Assembly (NCBI GenBank): GCA_038373885.1
Contig: JAWZYV010013137.1
Location: 235,348-299,347 of the forward strand
Length of the DNA: 64,000 nucleotides
Reading direction: 5' to 3'
Source: Cheiracanthium punctorium
Taxonomy: Eukaryota > Arthropoda > Arachnida > Araneae > Cheiracanthiidae
Numbering within the stretch: position 1 is the stretch's first letter; every line of letters begins with the position of its first letter. A model generated the notes under the pieces. That model was not told the origin of the DNA, searched no databases, and worked only from the letters and a program-made list of their open reading frames with translations. The position numbers and the translations under genes are program-made. Below are positions 21,851 to 32,847 of the stretch, in pieces.

Positions 21851-22031
21851 CATGGACGCCCATAAGGGGGGCGTAGGGCACTCGCCCCCCCCTATAGTTT
21901 TAAGTTTAATGTCTCATGGTGTAAACAAATGGTAAAACCAGAACTAAATTTGTGAAAAGTTTGAAATCTGCCCCCTCAAGAATTTTTTAAAGTTTCCTCC
22001 CCCCCTAAAAAAAATTCTATGGGCGCCCATG
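21851..22031. mobile_element. hAT-like MITE with CATGGACGCCCATA ends, copy 2
   Basis: The left end CATGGACGCCCATAAGG and the right end, reverse complemented, CATGGGCGCCCATAG are flanked by GAAATGTG and GAAACGTG (7 of 8). It is the same family as 18222-18408. Confidence 0.75.
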
Positions 22032-22051
22032 GAAACGTGTATACCTATCAT

Positions 22052-23008
22052 TAGGGCAGGGCCAAAAATCGATAGATACCGACATATCAGTTTTATTTCA
22101 ACATCAGATATTCGATATTCCCATTTTCATTTCAGTGAAATCTCGAATTCGATAAAGTTCAAAACTACAATTCGGCGATAAGAAAATCCCGAGATCTATG
22201 CCAGCTTGTGATGCTTTTGCTACTGCTTTCTCTACGTTGATGGCGATACCGGGACTACGGGAATCGATGCTGCGTGTTTTTTATCGTAGAGAATAGTTTT
22301 TTCCTCCCTCGGATTTCCGCAGAAAGAAAGCAGGGAACTTTAATTTCGAAGGGGATGTAGCGTATAGTGTGTTGTTCTGCTCGCGGAAGATATCTAGGCG
22401 CAATAGTAGTTATTATTTAACGATGATTTTGAGTGAAGGATATTATGATGCGCGAACAGCTATTTCAACAGACAATAGAGCTGCTGACATTTGGTTGAAT
22501 CGATAATATCTGATAGAGCAAATGTTTTATTGGAAATAATAATTTAATCTAAGTGCGGTACCGTGTACATTAACGGAAGCTGGTGCACGTAAAATCTGCC
22601 GTGGCTCCTAAGTCCCCCATGAACGATACCTCTGGTGATCTCTCATAGCCTAAAGGAAGATCATGGTCATCCAAGCTGCCAGCTTTCGGAATCAAATCTA
22701 TATGTATGGTTTATTAACCTAATTACCAAAATTAATTAACGTATATCTCGGAAACTATCCATCGGATCGCGTTTTTATTGATTCTCGACCCCCCCCCTAA
22801 ACACAACACCCCCATCGTTACATAAAATTTCGAAAGCTTTGTCAGCTAACTTAACCTTTTAATCTTACAGGCCCAGGGGGAATCGAAGCTCCCCTGTATT
22901 TTCAATTAGGGAATTTTAAACGCTAGCTGATATATCGATATATCGATATATCGCGATATAAGATGGTATCGATATCGATATTTCAAATTCCAATATCGTC
23001 CAGCCCTA
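22052..23008. mobile_element. hAT-like element with ATCGAT repeats and perfect 8-bp duplication
   Basis: The left end is TAGGGCAGGGCC and the right end, reverse complemented, TAGGGCTGGACG. CCTATCAT lies on both sides (22044-22051 and 23009-23016), a perfect duplication. Just inside the right end are tandem ATCGAT/TATCGATA words; the left arm has scattered ATCGATAGATACC. The 957-bp interior (including GC-richer 22200-22400) shows no transposase. Confidence 0.82.
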
Positions 23009-23277
23009 CCTATCATCAGGGTCCGTCAAATGCCGGGAGCCCAGTTGCCTGGGCAACTAAAAAAATCTTTTTGAGACTAGATTTTTCTGAGTGGAAAAGA
23101 AATTCCCTTCATCCCATGCACTTATTACGTTTTTGAATTAGGTCTCATTTTCACCGTTTTTCTCCCTCCCATACGTCACGGCAATGTTTACCAAATTGAA
23201 TTCCCACCAAGTGAATCGAGCTCTCACTCACCTTGAATTGCAAGCTGTCTCAGGATCATGGGATGCTCTGGTTATTA

Positions 23278-23792
23278 TTAGGTTGTAACGAAAGTTTCCC
23301 GCCACCGCAAACATCGTCAGCACACAGTTTGCTTTGGCGTATTTGCTGATATTTTGTCAAACGATTTTCGGCATTTGAAAGAAACAGACTTACTTTATAA
23401 CACTGTATTATGAAATCTGTAAAAAGTATCGTTATCATCAAGTGCAAGGTGTCTCAAGTGGAACTATCACTCTAGCGGATTAAAACCATCATTTACTTCC
23501 AGTTCTGTTGCAAAGGTCAGCTACAGAATATCAACGAATTATGTGTACAGCTTTAAGTACTATTGTTGTATCATGTGACACTGTGCAGGTTTGTTACCGT
23601 AAGTTCAAAAACAAGGACTATGACATTCAAGAAGCAGAGAGCTCTGGCTGGTCTATTGATGTTGAAGAGGCCAGACTGCGGCCTGCAAGAACTTGTGGAA
23701 GAAGATCAGTAATTAACCACTCGACAGTTATCTAAGCAGTTAGAAGTTAGTTTTTCAAGCAGATTTGGCTGAAAACTTTCGTTACAACCTGA
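23278..23792 (+). mobile_element. Internally deleted mariner element
   Basis: The left end TTAGGTTGTAACGAAAGTTT and the right end, reverse complemented, TCAGGTTGTAACGAAAGTTT are flanked by TA on both sides. At 515 bp it is far shorter than the 1.3 kb of a full mariner. Confidence 0.85.
23508..23735 (+). pseudogene. Mariner transposase remnant (DNA-binding part)
   Basis: The frame contains VCYRKFKNKDYDIQEAESSG, equivalent to the W..RF..GDFD..D..RSGRP linker of mariner transposases, then DVEEARL and LRPARTCGRRSVINHSTVI. The catalytic DDD domain is absent, removed by the internal deletion. It lies between the TIRs of the deleted element. Confidence 0.7.
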
Positions 23793-24317
23793 TACTAAGA
23801 TATGGCTCAGTGACTTCACGTAGAGTAAGTCTATTGGTTACTTATGCCTACCAGACGTCCCATATAACAAGCCTACCATGATTAAGTGTGACGTCACACG
23901 CTGGAAGCATATTCGTTTTACCATCTCTAAAACTGACATTTAACTCCATATAACTACCACTTTCACTCGGAAATTCATTCAACTTCCGTATGTTTCGCAG
24001 CATGACATTTTTTAGAGGTTATAATTTACTCAGAAATACTTCTACTTCACTCATATTTTTAGTTGACGGCATGGTGGACGGAGATTAACCTATTAACATA
24101 TGCAGTTCACTGTGTTGCGAGCGTTATATTATTTCAGTTAAAGACATGAGTGGTTTTTAGTTACAAAGATTTTCTGAATTCTTATAAGCAAGAATATTGA
24201 AATGAAGAGAAATATGAAACAGAATTCACGGCTTGTAAGCAAAGGAAAATCGACTGATTTTTTATTTCAAATAAACTTCATCATGAACAGGCAGAAGCTT
24301 CGGAAATACAAACTCAA

Positions 24318-24800
24318 AATATGATGGAAGTGCCTAGAAATTTAAAAATGAGCAAGAACGAAAATAAAACTGAAACTGAGCGTAAAAATTTAGGAAAAAG
24401 GAAATTTCACCTGTCTGGGCTTCAAGATTTTGTTTGGTTAGAATATGAAGATGGAATTGCACGATGTAAGGTTTGCAACTCATTTTCCAAATTTAGTGAC
24501 ACTACCTCAAGAGTAGTACAAGGTTACTCATCCGATTTTAAATTGAAAACTTAAAAAAAAAACATAGTGTTTCTTATCGCCATCTTCACTTAGGAAGTAA
24601 TACATGCACCAAAAAAAGCCATTTGACACGCCGATGGCAAAATGACTAAAAGCTATTCATAAAAAAAAACATTTGATCACTTAACTGTGTTATTTAATGC
24701 ATCATCCTACTTCGCAAAGAATGGCAGACCGTTTAGTAGTCCTTGTAGTTAAAATTTTCCGAGAACTACATTTTATCTCATGTAAAACATGTATGATGAA
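24318..24800 (+). pseudogene. hAT-type transposase N-terminus with zinc finger, frameshifted
   Basis: A lysine-rich start is followed by FHLSGLQDFVWLEYEDGIAR and CKVCNSFSKF. After a poly-A run (24552-24562) the reading continues one base out of phase with LKKHSVSYRHLHLGSNTC. Together they make a C..C...H.....H finger of the BED/TTF type found at the start of hAT-family and ZMYM-like transposases. Downstream (AKNGRPFS, SHVKH) it decays with stops. Neither the catalytic domain nor the TIRs were found. Confidence 0.6.
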
Positions 24801-25814
24801 TTCAAAGTATACAAATTGACACAATATTAAATTACGATGGGAGATAAGCGAGGAGGTAGTTTTAAGTTTTTATACCTCTCCTTCAGTGATCGCGATACGC
24901 CTCTAAATGCGTATTTCATGTCTTAGAAATTCAGAATACGCCTTAAGAATTTCGGAGTGCGTGTTGTTACACATTGCTTTTCCATATAAAATTCCTTTAT
25001 ATGATCGGTGATTACGGCGAGATTTCCCCTTGAAAATAATTTTTATTTACAGTCGACTCTCTGAAATCTGCAATAACTTTTAATGTAAATAGTGAAATTT
25101 ACTGTTAACACTAACAGTGTACCTAGATTGTGTAATCAGTTATTATATATGATTTATGTGTTGAATACAATTTAATTATGCATTTGAAAATGCAGCATAA
25201 TTGTTCGTTGGTTTAATTACTCCTGTGGATAGTAAAATACTGCTTCTAAAATGGTTAAGGATATTTTCACTCTTCTGAAAAAATCTTAGATCGATCACTG
25301 CACTCCTTTGGAATCTCTGTCCCGGGAAGCAAATAAAATGCGAGAAATGTAAAGGAAAAGTAATATCCCCCCTCTACACGATAGAAGATCAGGCACTACA
25401 TGTAGCCAAGGGCAGCAAAATAATTAACCACATAGAAATTGGCGAGTGTGATAAGAAATTAACCCAAAACAGTGGATATTTTGATGTAAAATTTAACAGT
25501 TGTTAAACATGCGTTTCAAAACTTGTATTTATTGGTAAATTTAAAAAAATGAAATATTGGGATGGTGGGGTGAGATGCCTATGCGTAGGGCTCATCCTCC
25601 TATAGTCCCCCTTCTGGTTACATTCCTGATATTGAATGGTCGTCTAATATCTTTTTGTGTACTATAAAATGTGTTTTCTAATGTAGTCATAAAAATATGT
25701 ACAGGGCGAGTTTGAAAAACTGCCCAAAACTTATGGGGTTACAGAGCGCATCTACACGAACAAATTTCGTCATAGAATGCATATGCAGAATGTAATTCGC
25801 AAGCCACTAGGCCA
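24801..25814. other. AT-rich spacer, nothing recognised
   Basis: No supported coding or element structure. Confidence 0.45.
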
Positions 25815-26121
25815 AGGACGTACCCAGGGGAGTGGTCCAGGGGGTCCGGAACCCCTCTGAAATATCTGTTTTTGTTGACAAAATGATAATGAAGCCTTTT
25901 TGTGAAAATACTGCCCTTTTCACTGTCTGGATACCTGGGGAAAAAAGTGCCTCCATTGTGTGCTTCATGTGCTTTTGTGGTTTCACGGGTTATCTTTTCT
26001 CGGCGAGTCCCGACTGGTCATTAAAAGCCAATAAATTCTTCGCCCCTAAGTCTTGACCATTAAAAATACTCCCCTCATACCCTGCAGCGTCCGGCAATCG
26101 CACGGGAGTCTATTTTGGCCT
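25815..26121. mobile_element. hAT-like end fragment joined to a truncated Harbinger-like MITE
   Basis: 25815-25917 begins AAGGACGTACCCAGG with a G-rich tract, the look of a hAT-like terminus. From about 25918 to 26121 the sequence matches the inner and right part of the MITE at 15934-16319 (CTTTTGTGGTTTCACG, TTCTTCGCCCCT, GCGTCCGG) and ends GGCCT before TAA (26122-26124). Its left end is missing. Confidence 0.6.
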
Positions 26122-26124
26122 TAA

Positions 26125-28239
26125 CTGGCCATACGAACTGGTATCTTTGCAAATGTGCATCAAACCCTATCCCTTAGGTGTGAAGCCTGCACTACAGCTG
26201 GCGGATGCTCATTTGAGTAATTCCTTGTGCATGCACATTAATTCCATTACTGTTAATACAATGTTTACTGAAGTATTTCCTCTCATCCTTGTGTTAATTT
26301 TTCACCTCTTTGCCTGTGGAATATATTTGAGAAAAACGTGCACAAATGGAAAATTATTTTCACTTTAATTTGATTAACATAAAATTCAAGTCGGGCATTA
26401 AGAAATTGGCACATTTTTATCTTTTGTAACATCATTTCTAAAAGCATTTGTGACTAAATTTAACAATGGTGATTTGTTTTTCACATTACAGTTGAACTTA
26501 TAATAAAACTCATTTTCATGAAACATATGAATAGTGGAGAACGTTTCTAGATAACATAAATTATTATTTATGAGTGACATCATCAATTGTGAGACGGCAA
26601 GGATTCAACTGACAGTTTTCATTATCCAAATATTGATTTTCATTGGATGAATCCGTTATTTAATTTCCCAAACTCTCCTTTCCCATTGCTATACTGAAAT
26701 AATCATCATTTTCTGTAAGTAGATTGTTCCCCAAGTATGGAAAAAGTTCACAATTATTTCTCAGCATTTTTCTTTTGCACCCTTACTGCAGAATGTCAGA
26801 TATAATGGAAACATTATTTTATATTTACATGATTATTTCAAAACTCAAGCGTGATTGTAATAAAAGTGAATAACTGTATGAAATTATATTCATTAAATAT
26901 ATAAGTGTCCCGGACACAACAGGGAAGGAGGCGCCATAAAGGAAATAAAAAAACAATTCTGTGAATGCTTTTTTTCTTAAGTTTACTATTGGTTTTCAGA
27001 CGTATTGTTTACATGGTACCACATTCCCTGCTATGAAGTTCCATGTTAATTTTGCATTTTACGTTTAAAGTAGTTGATCTTGCACCCACACTCAAAATTT
27101 ACCAGATCACAAAACCGCAAATATGGACAAAAAGTCTCTCCTTTCACGAAACGAGCGAAAGGGAAAGCTCAACAATCGCCATCACTAGGATTGCCAAATG
27201 TCATCGAGAGCCGGGACGCTCCATTTCTAGGGCTTTAGGTAACACGTGCCGCAAAAGGTGTGTGCGGGACTCCAAATGTTCCAGTTTTTTAAACGAATAA
27301 GTAATTTAACAATTTGATTAATTAGAAGAAATTTTAAATATTAAGTTTCTTTAATGAATAATTATGATTTTAGCAGAAGTGATTGTATTTGAAGTTTCAT
27401 TTCCAAATTAGTAATATTATGATTTCAAAAAAAAAGTGGTTCAGTATAACTTATGTTCCTTTCCAAAGAAATAATTATCATTATCTTAGACGATCAGATG
27501 TAATTTAATATTTAAAGTGCGTGTTTCTTTTATAAAGGTATATTACTGATGCCCACTTATAGGTTGTTTTAGGTATTTCGTATATGCCAAAGTAAAAAGG
27601 TTTTGCTTTTGTTTTTGAAATGAATTAAAAAGCTCATTTAATTTAATTTGCTAATGATATTACTGTTTATTTTGATTATAGAGATAAAAAACTCCAAGAT
27701 AAATAATGCTAATTTTTAATGAGCTTGCTTAATTGTTTTAATTTTATTACCTATGCTGGATGAGTAATTATACCAAAGTAAAATATAATATTTAATAAAA
27801 CTATTTTGAAAAAATTAAATATGGTTTTAATTGTTTTTTTTTCCTTTCTGTAATTACTAAGCTGAATCCCCCACTTTTTTGTCAGATCTCGAATTTAAAT
27901 TGCGGAACTCTTGCAAATCAGTGTATAAAAGTTCGCAATCTTAAATCACTAATGTTTTCATGGCTGAACAGTAAAACAAAATACTGAAATGAAGCTGTTA
28001 CACCCAGTAAGGTAGAAAGTGAGATAAAAAAGCAGCTAAGTTTGTGAAGTTGGCACTAAGCCAGAAGAAAATGCTGAAAATGAAGACTTTCATATTGTTT
28101 CAGAAAAACCAAAAAATATAATTGTAAAAAATTAGTTATTGGAATTGCTTTAAAAATGTCTTTTTCATCTGAGTATTTAATTAGCGTTTGAAATCCGCAA
28201 AATGGAGTAATTAGTGTGATTGCGAGCCTAAATCTGATT
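26125..28239. other. AT-rich spacer, nothing certain
   Basis: Mostly unique-looking AT-rich DNA. The only higher-complexity patch is 27040-27300, whose frame was considered and rejected as a gene. Confidence 0.45.
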
Positions 28240-28460
28240 TTCCGAACATTTCTTTTTTTTCAATGGGCGGGCACTTGCTCAACAAGCATTCGCTATTATT
28301 AAGGCCCGAACCACTGGCCATTTTATTATGGGAGCCCCTAATGAGCGGCCAGTTACCCCTATGAAGAGACGGGACCCCTATGAAGAGACCCATGCCCAAG
28401 CCGGAATTCGAACCAGGACCCAAGGTGTGATAGAATGGCTTTTTAGTCATTGCACCACTA
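28240..28460 (-). mobile_element. tRNA-derived SINE
   Basis: On the minus strand a tRNA-like head (CATAGTGGTGCAATGACTAA) leads to a B box GGTTCGAATTCC. The body contains a short tandem duplication, GTCTCTTCATAGGGG twice, and ends in an A-rich tract near 28255. The anticodon arm does not fold as a working tRNA. Confidence 0.7.
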
Positions 28461-28499
28461 TGGAGGCATTTTAAGAATATGAAAGCAAGTTTCATGAAA

Positions 28500-29250
28500 C
28501 TTAGTAACAGTTGTACATAAGTAATTGAAAGAAATTAAGAACAAGGAAAGTTAGTAAGAAAAGATAATAAAAGGTATCTGGTTTAAATTAAAGGAAATTA
28601 ATTATTATTTCTTAAGGGAATTAATATAATTATTACAGTATACAATCTGTTATCCAGAATGGTTAAAACCAGATGTATTCTAGATAACTGGTTATGCATT
28701 AACTGGACATCCACTGATTTGATTGGTAGCATATATGTTACTCAACCTTTTCTTATAATAAAACATTCATTGCAAATATACTAGTGAAATAATGTTGAAA
28801 GTTGAAAGCGGTGTCCAGAATTATTACTCAAAACCCAGTTTTCTGTTTCAGGAAACTAAATATTCCAATCAAGGTATCTATAAATGGTAATCTTCATATC
28901 TGTCTCAGTGGGAGGGAACTGGAAATTCTAGTTTATGAAACTAGAAATAATTGGTTGAAACAAAACAGTTCTGCTTCAGGAAACTAAATATTATACTCAA
29001 AGTATCCACAAATTCTTGTTCTTAAAAGAGTTTTCGGTTATGAGATCTTGAATTATTTCCCAAAGCTAGAAATTCTAATCCAAACTACAGTTTTTCTAGT
29101 TCAGGGAACTAGAAAATTCTGCGTACCTCGTTCGGAATATTTAATTAAGACTGTCTCGTTCTTTGATCTGGAATTTATAGGGAGTTCATAAACGTAGAAA
29201 TTCTAGTTCCACCGATTATTTTCTAGATGTCAGACATTTTTTTTTCAGTA
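28500..29250. other. AT-rich stretch with repeated words
   Basis: GGAACTAGAAATTCTAGTTT-like words recur between 28850 and 29220 (CAGGAAACTAAAT at 28850 and 28977; AGAAATTCTAGTT at several places). This may be a decayed palindromic repeat. No gene. Confidence 0.4.
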
Positions 29251-29548
29251 TGAGTCTTGAGGGACTGTTTAAGACATCCCTCGCATATTTCCACTGAATT
29301 TTTGCCTGTGGAAGTGTCCTAGGCCTACGCTAACCTCACTTTTGGGGACTTATTTTTGGCGCCAAATTTGGTGATATTTCGCCAAAAGCCGCCATACTTA
29401 TCGATATCTTGGTCATTTGGCGCTATTTTCCCTACAGGGCTCGTAAAGTTAGTTTTTATGCATTAATATGCATAATAGCCTAATATTTCTCTTCTATGGC
29501 GTAATCAAAAGTTCCGCTTTATGTGGAATCTTCGAGACATACAGTAAG
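29251..29548 (+). mobile_element. Rearranged piece of the Gypsy LTR found at 33841-34679
   Basis: 29251-29318 matches LTR positions about 34437-34503 (GAGTCTTGAGGGACTG, TTTCCACTGAATTTTTG). 29319-29548 matches the earlier LTR segment about 34024-34256 (CTAACCTCACT, GGGGACTTATTTTT, TTTCGCCAAAAG). The order of the two segments is reversed relative to the LTR, while orientation is kept. Confidence 0.75.
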
Positions 29549-30074
29549 GTTTCCAATCATCGTGCGAATGAGTAGGCAGAGAGAACCTTCGTCAATATTT
29601 GTAAATGTCGAATGAAGAAACTTTTGAAACATTTAAACTAACATTTAATACATCACACGACAGCACATTTTACAACAATACACTTAATACATCTAAGAAA
29701 AAGAAGAATGTGATGCTTTCTGCGTCACAACCATCACACGACCTCTCGCCTAAAAAAAAAGTTTCGCTTCTCTCTCCCTCGCTCGTTGCCACTTCTTTTT
29801 AAGTAAACTCTGGGACTCCGTTAACTCTGGGGCTCCGTTCGGGTAGGCTGGGGCACCTTCAGATTTCCGTGAGTTCAGTAATCGCGAAGGAACCTTACAA
29901 GTCTATCCAGGGGAAGCACATCCGTCACTGGAGTGTCGATGCTGCTCTGAAAATTTGAATCAACACACCAGTACTTTGCTCACTTAAAACAGAAAGGGGT
30001 GAGAGCTTCACATAGATATGCAGCTCCCACACACACAAAAAAATGATACACTACATAATAAGATAAAACACTCG

Positions 30075-30076
<2 letters not shown>

Positions 30077-30108
<32 letters not shown>
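30077..30108. repeat. (TA)n microsatellite
   Basis: About 16 TA units. Confidence 0.97.
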
Positions 30109-30111
<3 letters not shown>

Positions 30112-30137
30112 CAAAATTGCACAAACCATAAAAAAAA

Positions 30138-30661
30138 TTATGTTGTCATGTCAAATTTTAATCTCGAGAGGGCATCAGCGTTACCATGGCGTTTTCCTTT
30201 CCTGTATGTAACAGCCATATTATATCTCTGTAAGGCTAGAGCCCATCGGGACAATTTGGCTCCGTGAGGGGAACTTTTGGTTAAATAGGTTATCGGACTG
30301 TGGTCCGAAATAATTTGCACTTCGGCCCCGAAAACCCATGTGTCGAATTTCTTTAATGCCTCTAAAACGCAGAAGGCCTCTCTTTCAATAGTTGAGCACT
30401 TAGTTTGGGAGGTATTTTACTTTTTACTAAAAAATGCAATTGGCATTTCTTTGCCTTGATCATTGTTTTGGGCCAGACAAGCTCCAATGGCGGTAGCCGA
30501 GGCATCGGTGTACAGTTGGAAGGGCTTGTCGAGATTTGGAGTATGTAGAGATGGCATCTTTATGAGTTCTTATTTTAGTTGTAAAAATGCTTCATCAGTC
30601 TCTTTAGTCCAAGGTATATTATTGGGAACACTCTTCTTGGTTAAATCGGTTAAAGGAAGTA
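30138..30661 (-). pseudogene. RNase H of the integrase-first Gypsy element
   Basis: After the connection region (SVPNNIPWTKETDEAF) comes QLYTDASATAIGACL with the first RNase H aspartate. STIEREAFCVLEAL has the catalytic glutamate, and VQIISDHSPITYLTKSSPHG has the second aspartate. It ends GKRHGNADALSRL, the typical end of Ty3/Gypsy RNase H. A stop codon or frameshift interrupts the middle (around 30320-30450). Nothing recognisable follows downstream to 29550. Confidence 0.82.
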
Positions 30662-31305
30662 CTATTTGGGAAAAATTCTGTATATAGTCTCTGTAATAGC
30701 CTGTCCCAGCCCTAGCAAACTACGTACTTCCCGTTTGGTGGTGGGTTTACCCAGCCTTTGTAATACTTCAACTTTTTCGGGATCTGGTGAATGCTGACCA
30801 GAACCAATTACATGTCCTAATAATTTGACTTGCCTTTTCCCGAATTCACACTTTTCGAGGTTAACTGTAAGCCCTATTTCCCTTAGAGTCTCAAACACTT
30901 GTTTCGCATGGTTTAGGTGTTCAGTCCAGGTATTTGAATAGATTGCTACATCATCTATATATGAACTACAATACCCTTTATGATGGGCTAGAGCCTTGTC
31001 CATAGATTTTTGGAAAGTAACTCCAGCATTTTTCATACCGAATGTCAAAACCTTCCATTGGTAGTGTCCGCAATGTGTAACGAAAGCAGAAAAGGCTTCG
31101 CTTCCGGTTTCATTGGTATTTGCCAATAACCCTTAGTGAGGTCAAGCACAGAAATGAAATTTGCCTTCCCCACTTCATATAGCAAGTCTCTTGCAATTTT
31201 CATAGGATAAGCATCTGGAACAGTGAAACTATTTAGAAGTCGAAAGTCAATACACAGTCTTACGCTTCCGTTCTTCTTGGCTACGCAAACTACTGGATGA
31301 GCCCA
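30662..31305 (-). pseudogene. Reverse transcriptase of the integrase-first Gypsy element
   Basis: Just after the TAA the reading continues WAHPVVCVAKKNG, RLCIDFRLLN, FISVLDLTKGYWQIPM, with the first catalytic aspartate (VLD) intact. A frameshift near 31085-31110 moves it to the frame that reads AFSAFVTHCGHYQW, FGMKNAGVTFQ and SSYIDDVAIYSN, with the YIDD active site. VNLEKCEFGKRQVKLLGHVI is the usual conserved stretch after it. Another shift near 30700 precedes the connection domain. The domain is complete but broken by one stop and two frameshifts. Confidence 0.85.
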
Positions 31306-32847
31306 TTAAATTTCACTCGGTTCAATTAAGTCCATTTCTAATAATTCCTTAACCTGACGATCAACTTCTTCGCGAAGTGTTATTGGAACCCTATAAGGCT
31401 TGAGTCGTTTTGGTGAACAATTTTCCGTAACTCTAACGGTATGCACTTCCACTTTGGCATGACCAGGTTTGGAACTGAAGACATCCATGTAAGTCTGGAG
31501 AATATTGGAAAGTTCTTGGTTTTGCTCTTCTGTTTGGTGGTATTTCATACCTTGAAGATGCTTCCGAATATCTTCAGCTGTGTAATTCGTTTTCTCAGCT
31601 GGGGCATAATGAAGATCTCCAAAATCCTCATCTTGTTCGCAAATCAGACCCACATGATTGATTCTTTGAACATACGGGCGGAGCTTATTGATGTGTAATT
31701 CTCTTGCACTACCATCCTCCAATTCAACTTTGACAGAATGGGGTCTTGTGATCTGGATGACAGTAGCAGGACTCCAGGTACTTAATAGTTTATGAGAAGA
31801 TGAAGGCAACAGGACAAGGACTTTATCCCCCACGCTGAACGTCTTTTCTTTGGACCGTAAGTTGTATCTGGAAATGTATTCATCCTGAGCGATCTTAGAA
31901 TTTTCAGATGCTATGTCATGTGCTTTTCTCAATTTTTCTATGAGGTCACGTAGGTAACTTTCAACTGAGCGCGAAGCAGTGACTGGAATGCTGCGGTTAC
32001 CTCTCCAGACTTCCTTCAACAGAGACAAAGGTCCTGGTGGTAGTCTGCCATACACCATTTGAAAAGGGGATAAGCCAGTCGTGCTATGTGGCACTTCTCG
32101 ATAAGCAAATAAAAGATAAGGGAGATGCAAGTTCCAATTTCTTCCATGTTCTTGGATATTTTTGTTCATCATTTCCTTTAAAGTTTTATTCCATCGCTCG
32201 ACAGAGCGCATGCTCTCGGGATGTCCTGGCGTGGAAAAACGCGGGGACACGCCTAATATGTCTTCAAAAGCTCGGGTGAGTTTGGATGTGAAGTTCGTTC
32301 CTTGGTCTGAACAAATCATTTTTGGAAAGCCCGTCTGAGTGAAGATTTTCATCAACACATTGCATGTAGTTTTCGCAGTTATATCCTTGACAGGAACTGC
32401 TTCGGTCCTCCTCGTGCACAAATCAACCGCAAACACTACGAATCGATGACCTCTTCCAGACGGAGGTTCCAATGGCCCGATGCAATCCACGCTCCACACC
32501 TCGAAAGGTGTTTCCGGTCTAACGATTGGCTGAATTGGGATTCTATCTTTATAGGTGACAGTCCTCCTGAGTTGGCATTCCTTACAGCTTTCACAAAATT
32601 TTTTTACATCTTGTTTTATAGTAGGCCAAAAGAATGAATATTTAATTCGTTGAAGCGTCTTTCTCTCGCCAAGGTGACCAGCAAGAGGGATTTCATGAGC
32701 CATTCGTAGAACTTCTGTTCTTTTTTCCAAGGGTAAAACAACCTGCTTGATATTTTCACCACAAATGTACTCAGCATGGAGCAATACACCATCAACAAAA
32801 GAATAAGAATTTTCACTCTTAATGAAAATGTTGAAAGGTGGTGTCAA
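31306..32847 (-). pseudogene. Integrase and start of reverse transcriptase (513 codons)
   Basis: About residues 9-100 carry the HHCC zinc finger (H51, H58, C85, C88; YSFFWPTIKQDV between). The core has D121 (WSVDCIGPL), D181 (ICSDQGTNF) and E217 (RSVERWNKT); D181 and E217 are 35 residues apart, as in active integrases. Residues 325-392 look like a GPY/F-type C-terminal module (FSVGDKVLVLLP, HINKLRPY). A linker (EQDEDFGDLHYAP) leads to LKPYRVPITLREEVDRQVKE and MDLIEPSEI, the N-terminus of reverse transcriptase. The next codon is TAA, where the family continues (WAHPVVCVAKKNG). The first 8 or so residues come from the neighbouring element. Confidence 0.85.

Larger units (their letters stand above)
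30138..32830 (-). mobile_element. Ty3/Gypsy pol with integrase upstream of reverse transcriptase
   Basis: On the minus strand the domain order is integrase (32.8-31.6 kb), reverse transcriptase (31.5-30.7 kb), RNase H (30.6-30.1 kb). One continuous frame runs from the integrase C-terminus into the start of reverse transcriptase, so the order is not due to tandem copies. This is the Copia-like order, known for the Gmr1-type branch of Ty3/Gypsy elements. No gag, protease or LTR was found; the 5' side stops at a junction with a plus-strand Gypsy element near 32830. Confidence 0.8.

Noticed and set aside
27043..27300. Frame with a Tc1-like look (ISRALGNT) near a basic stretch
   Set aside because: Checked in three frames for a helix-turn-helix; the resemblance is too short and mixed to support a gene.
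31441..32637. Plus-strand open frames within the integrase region
   Set aside because: Shadows of the minus-strand integrase and reverse transcriptase frame, which has catalytic motifs.
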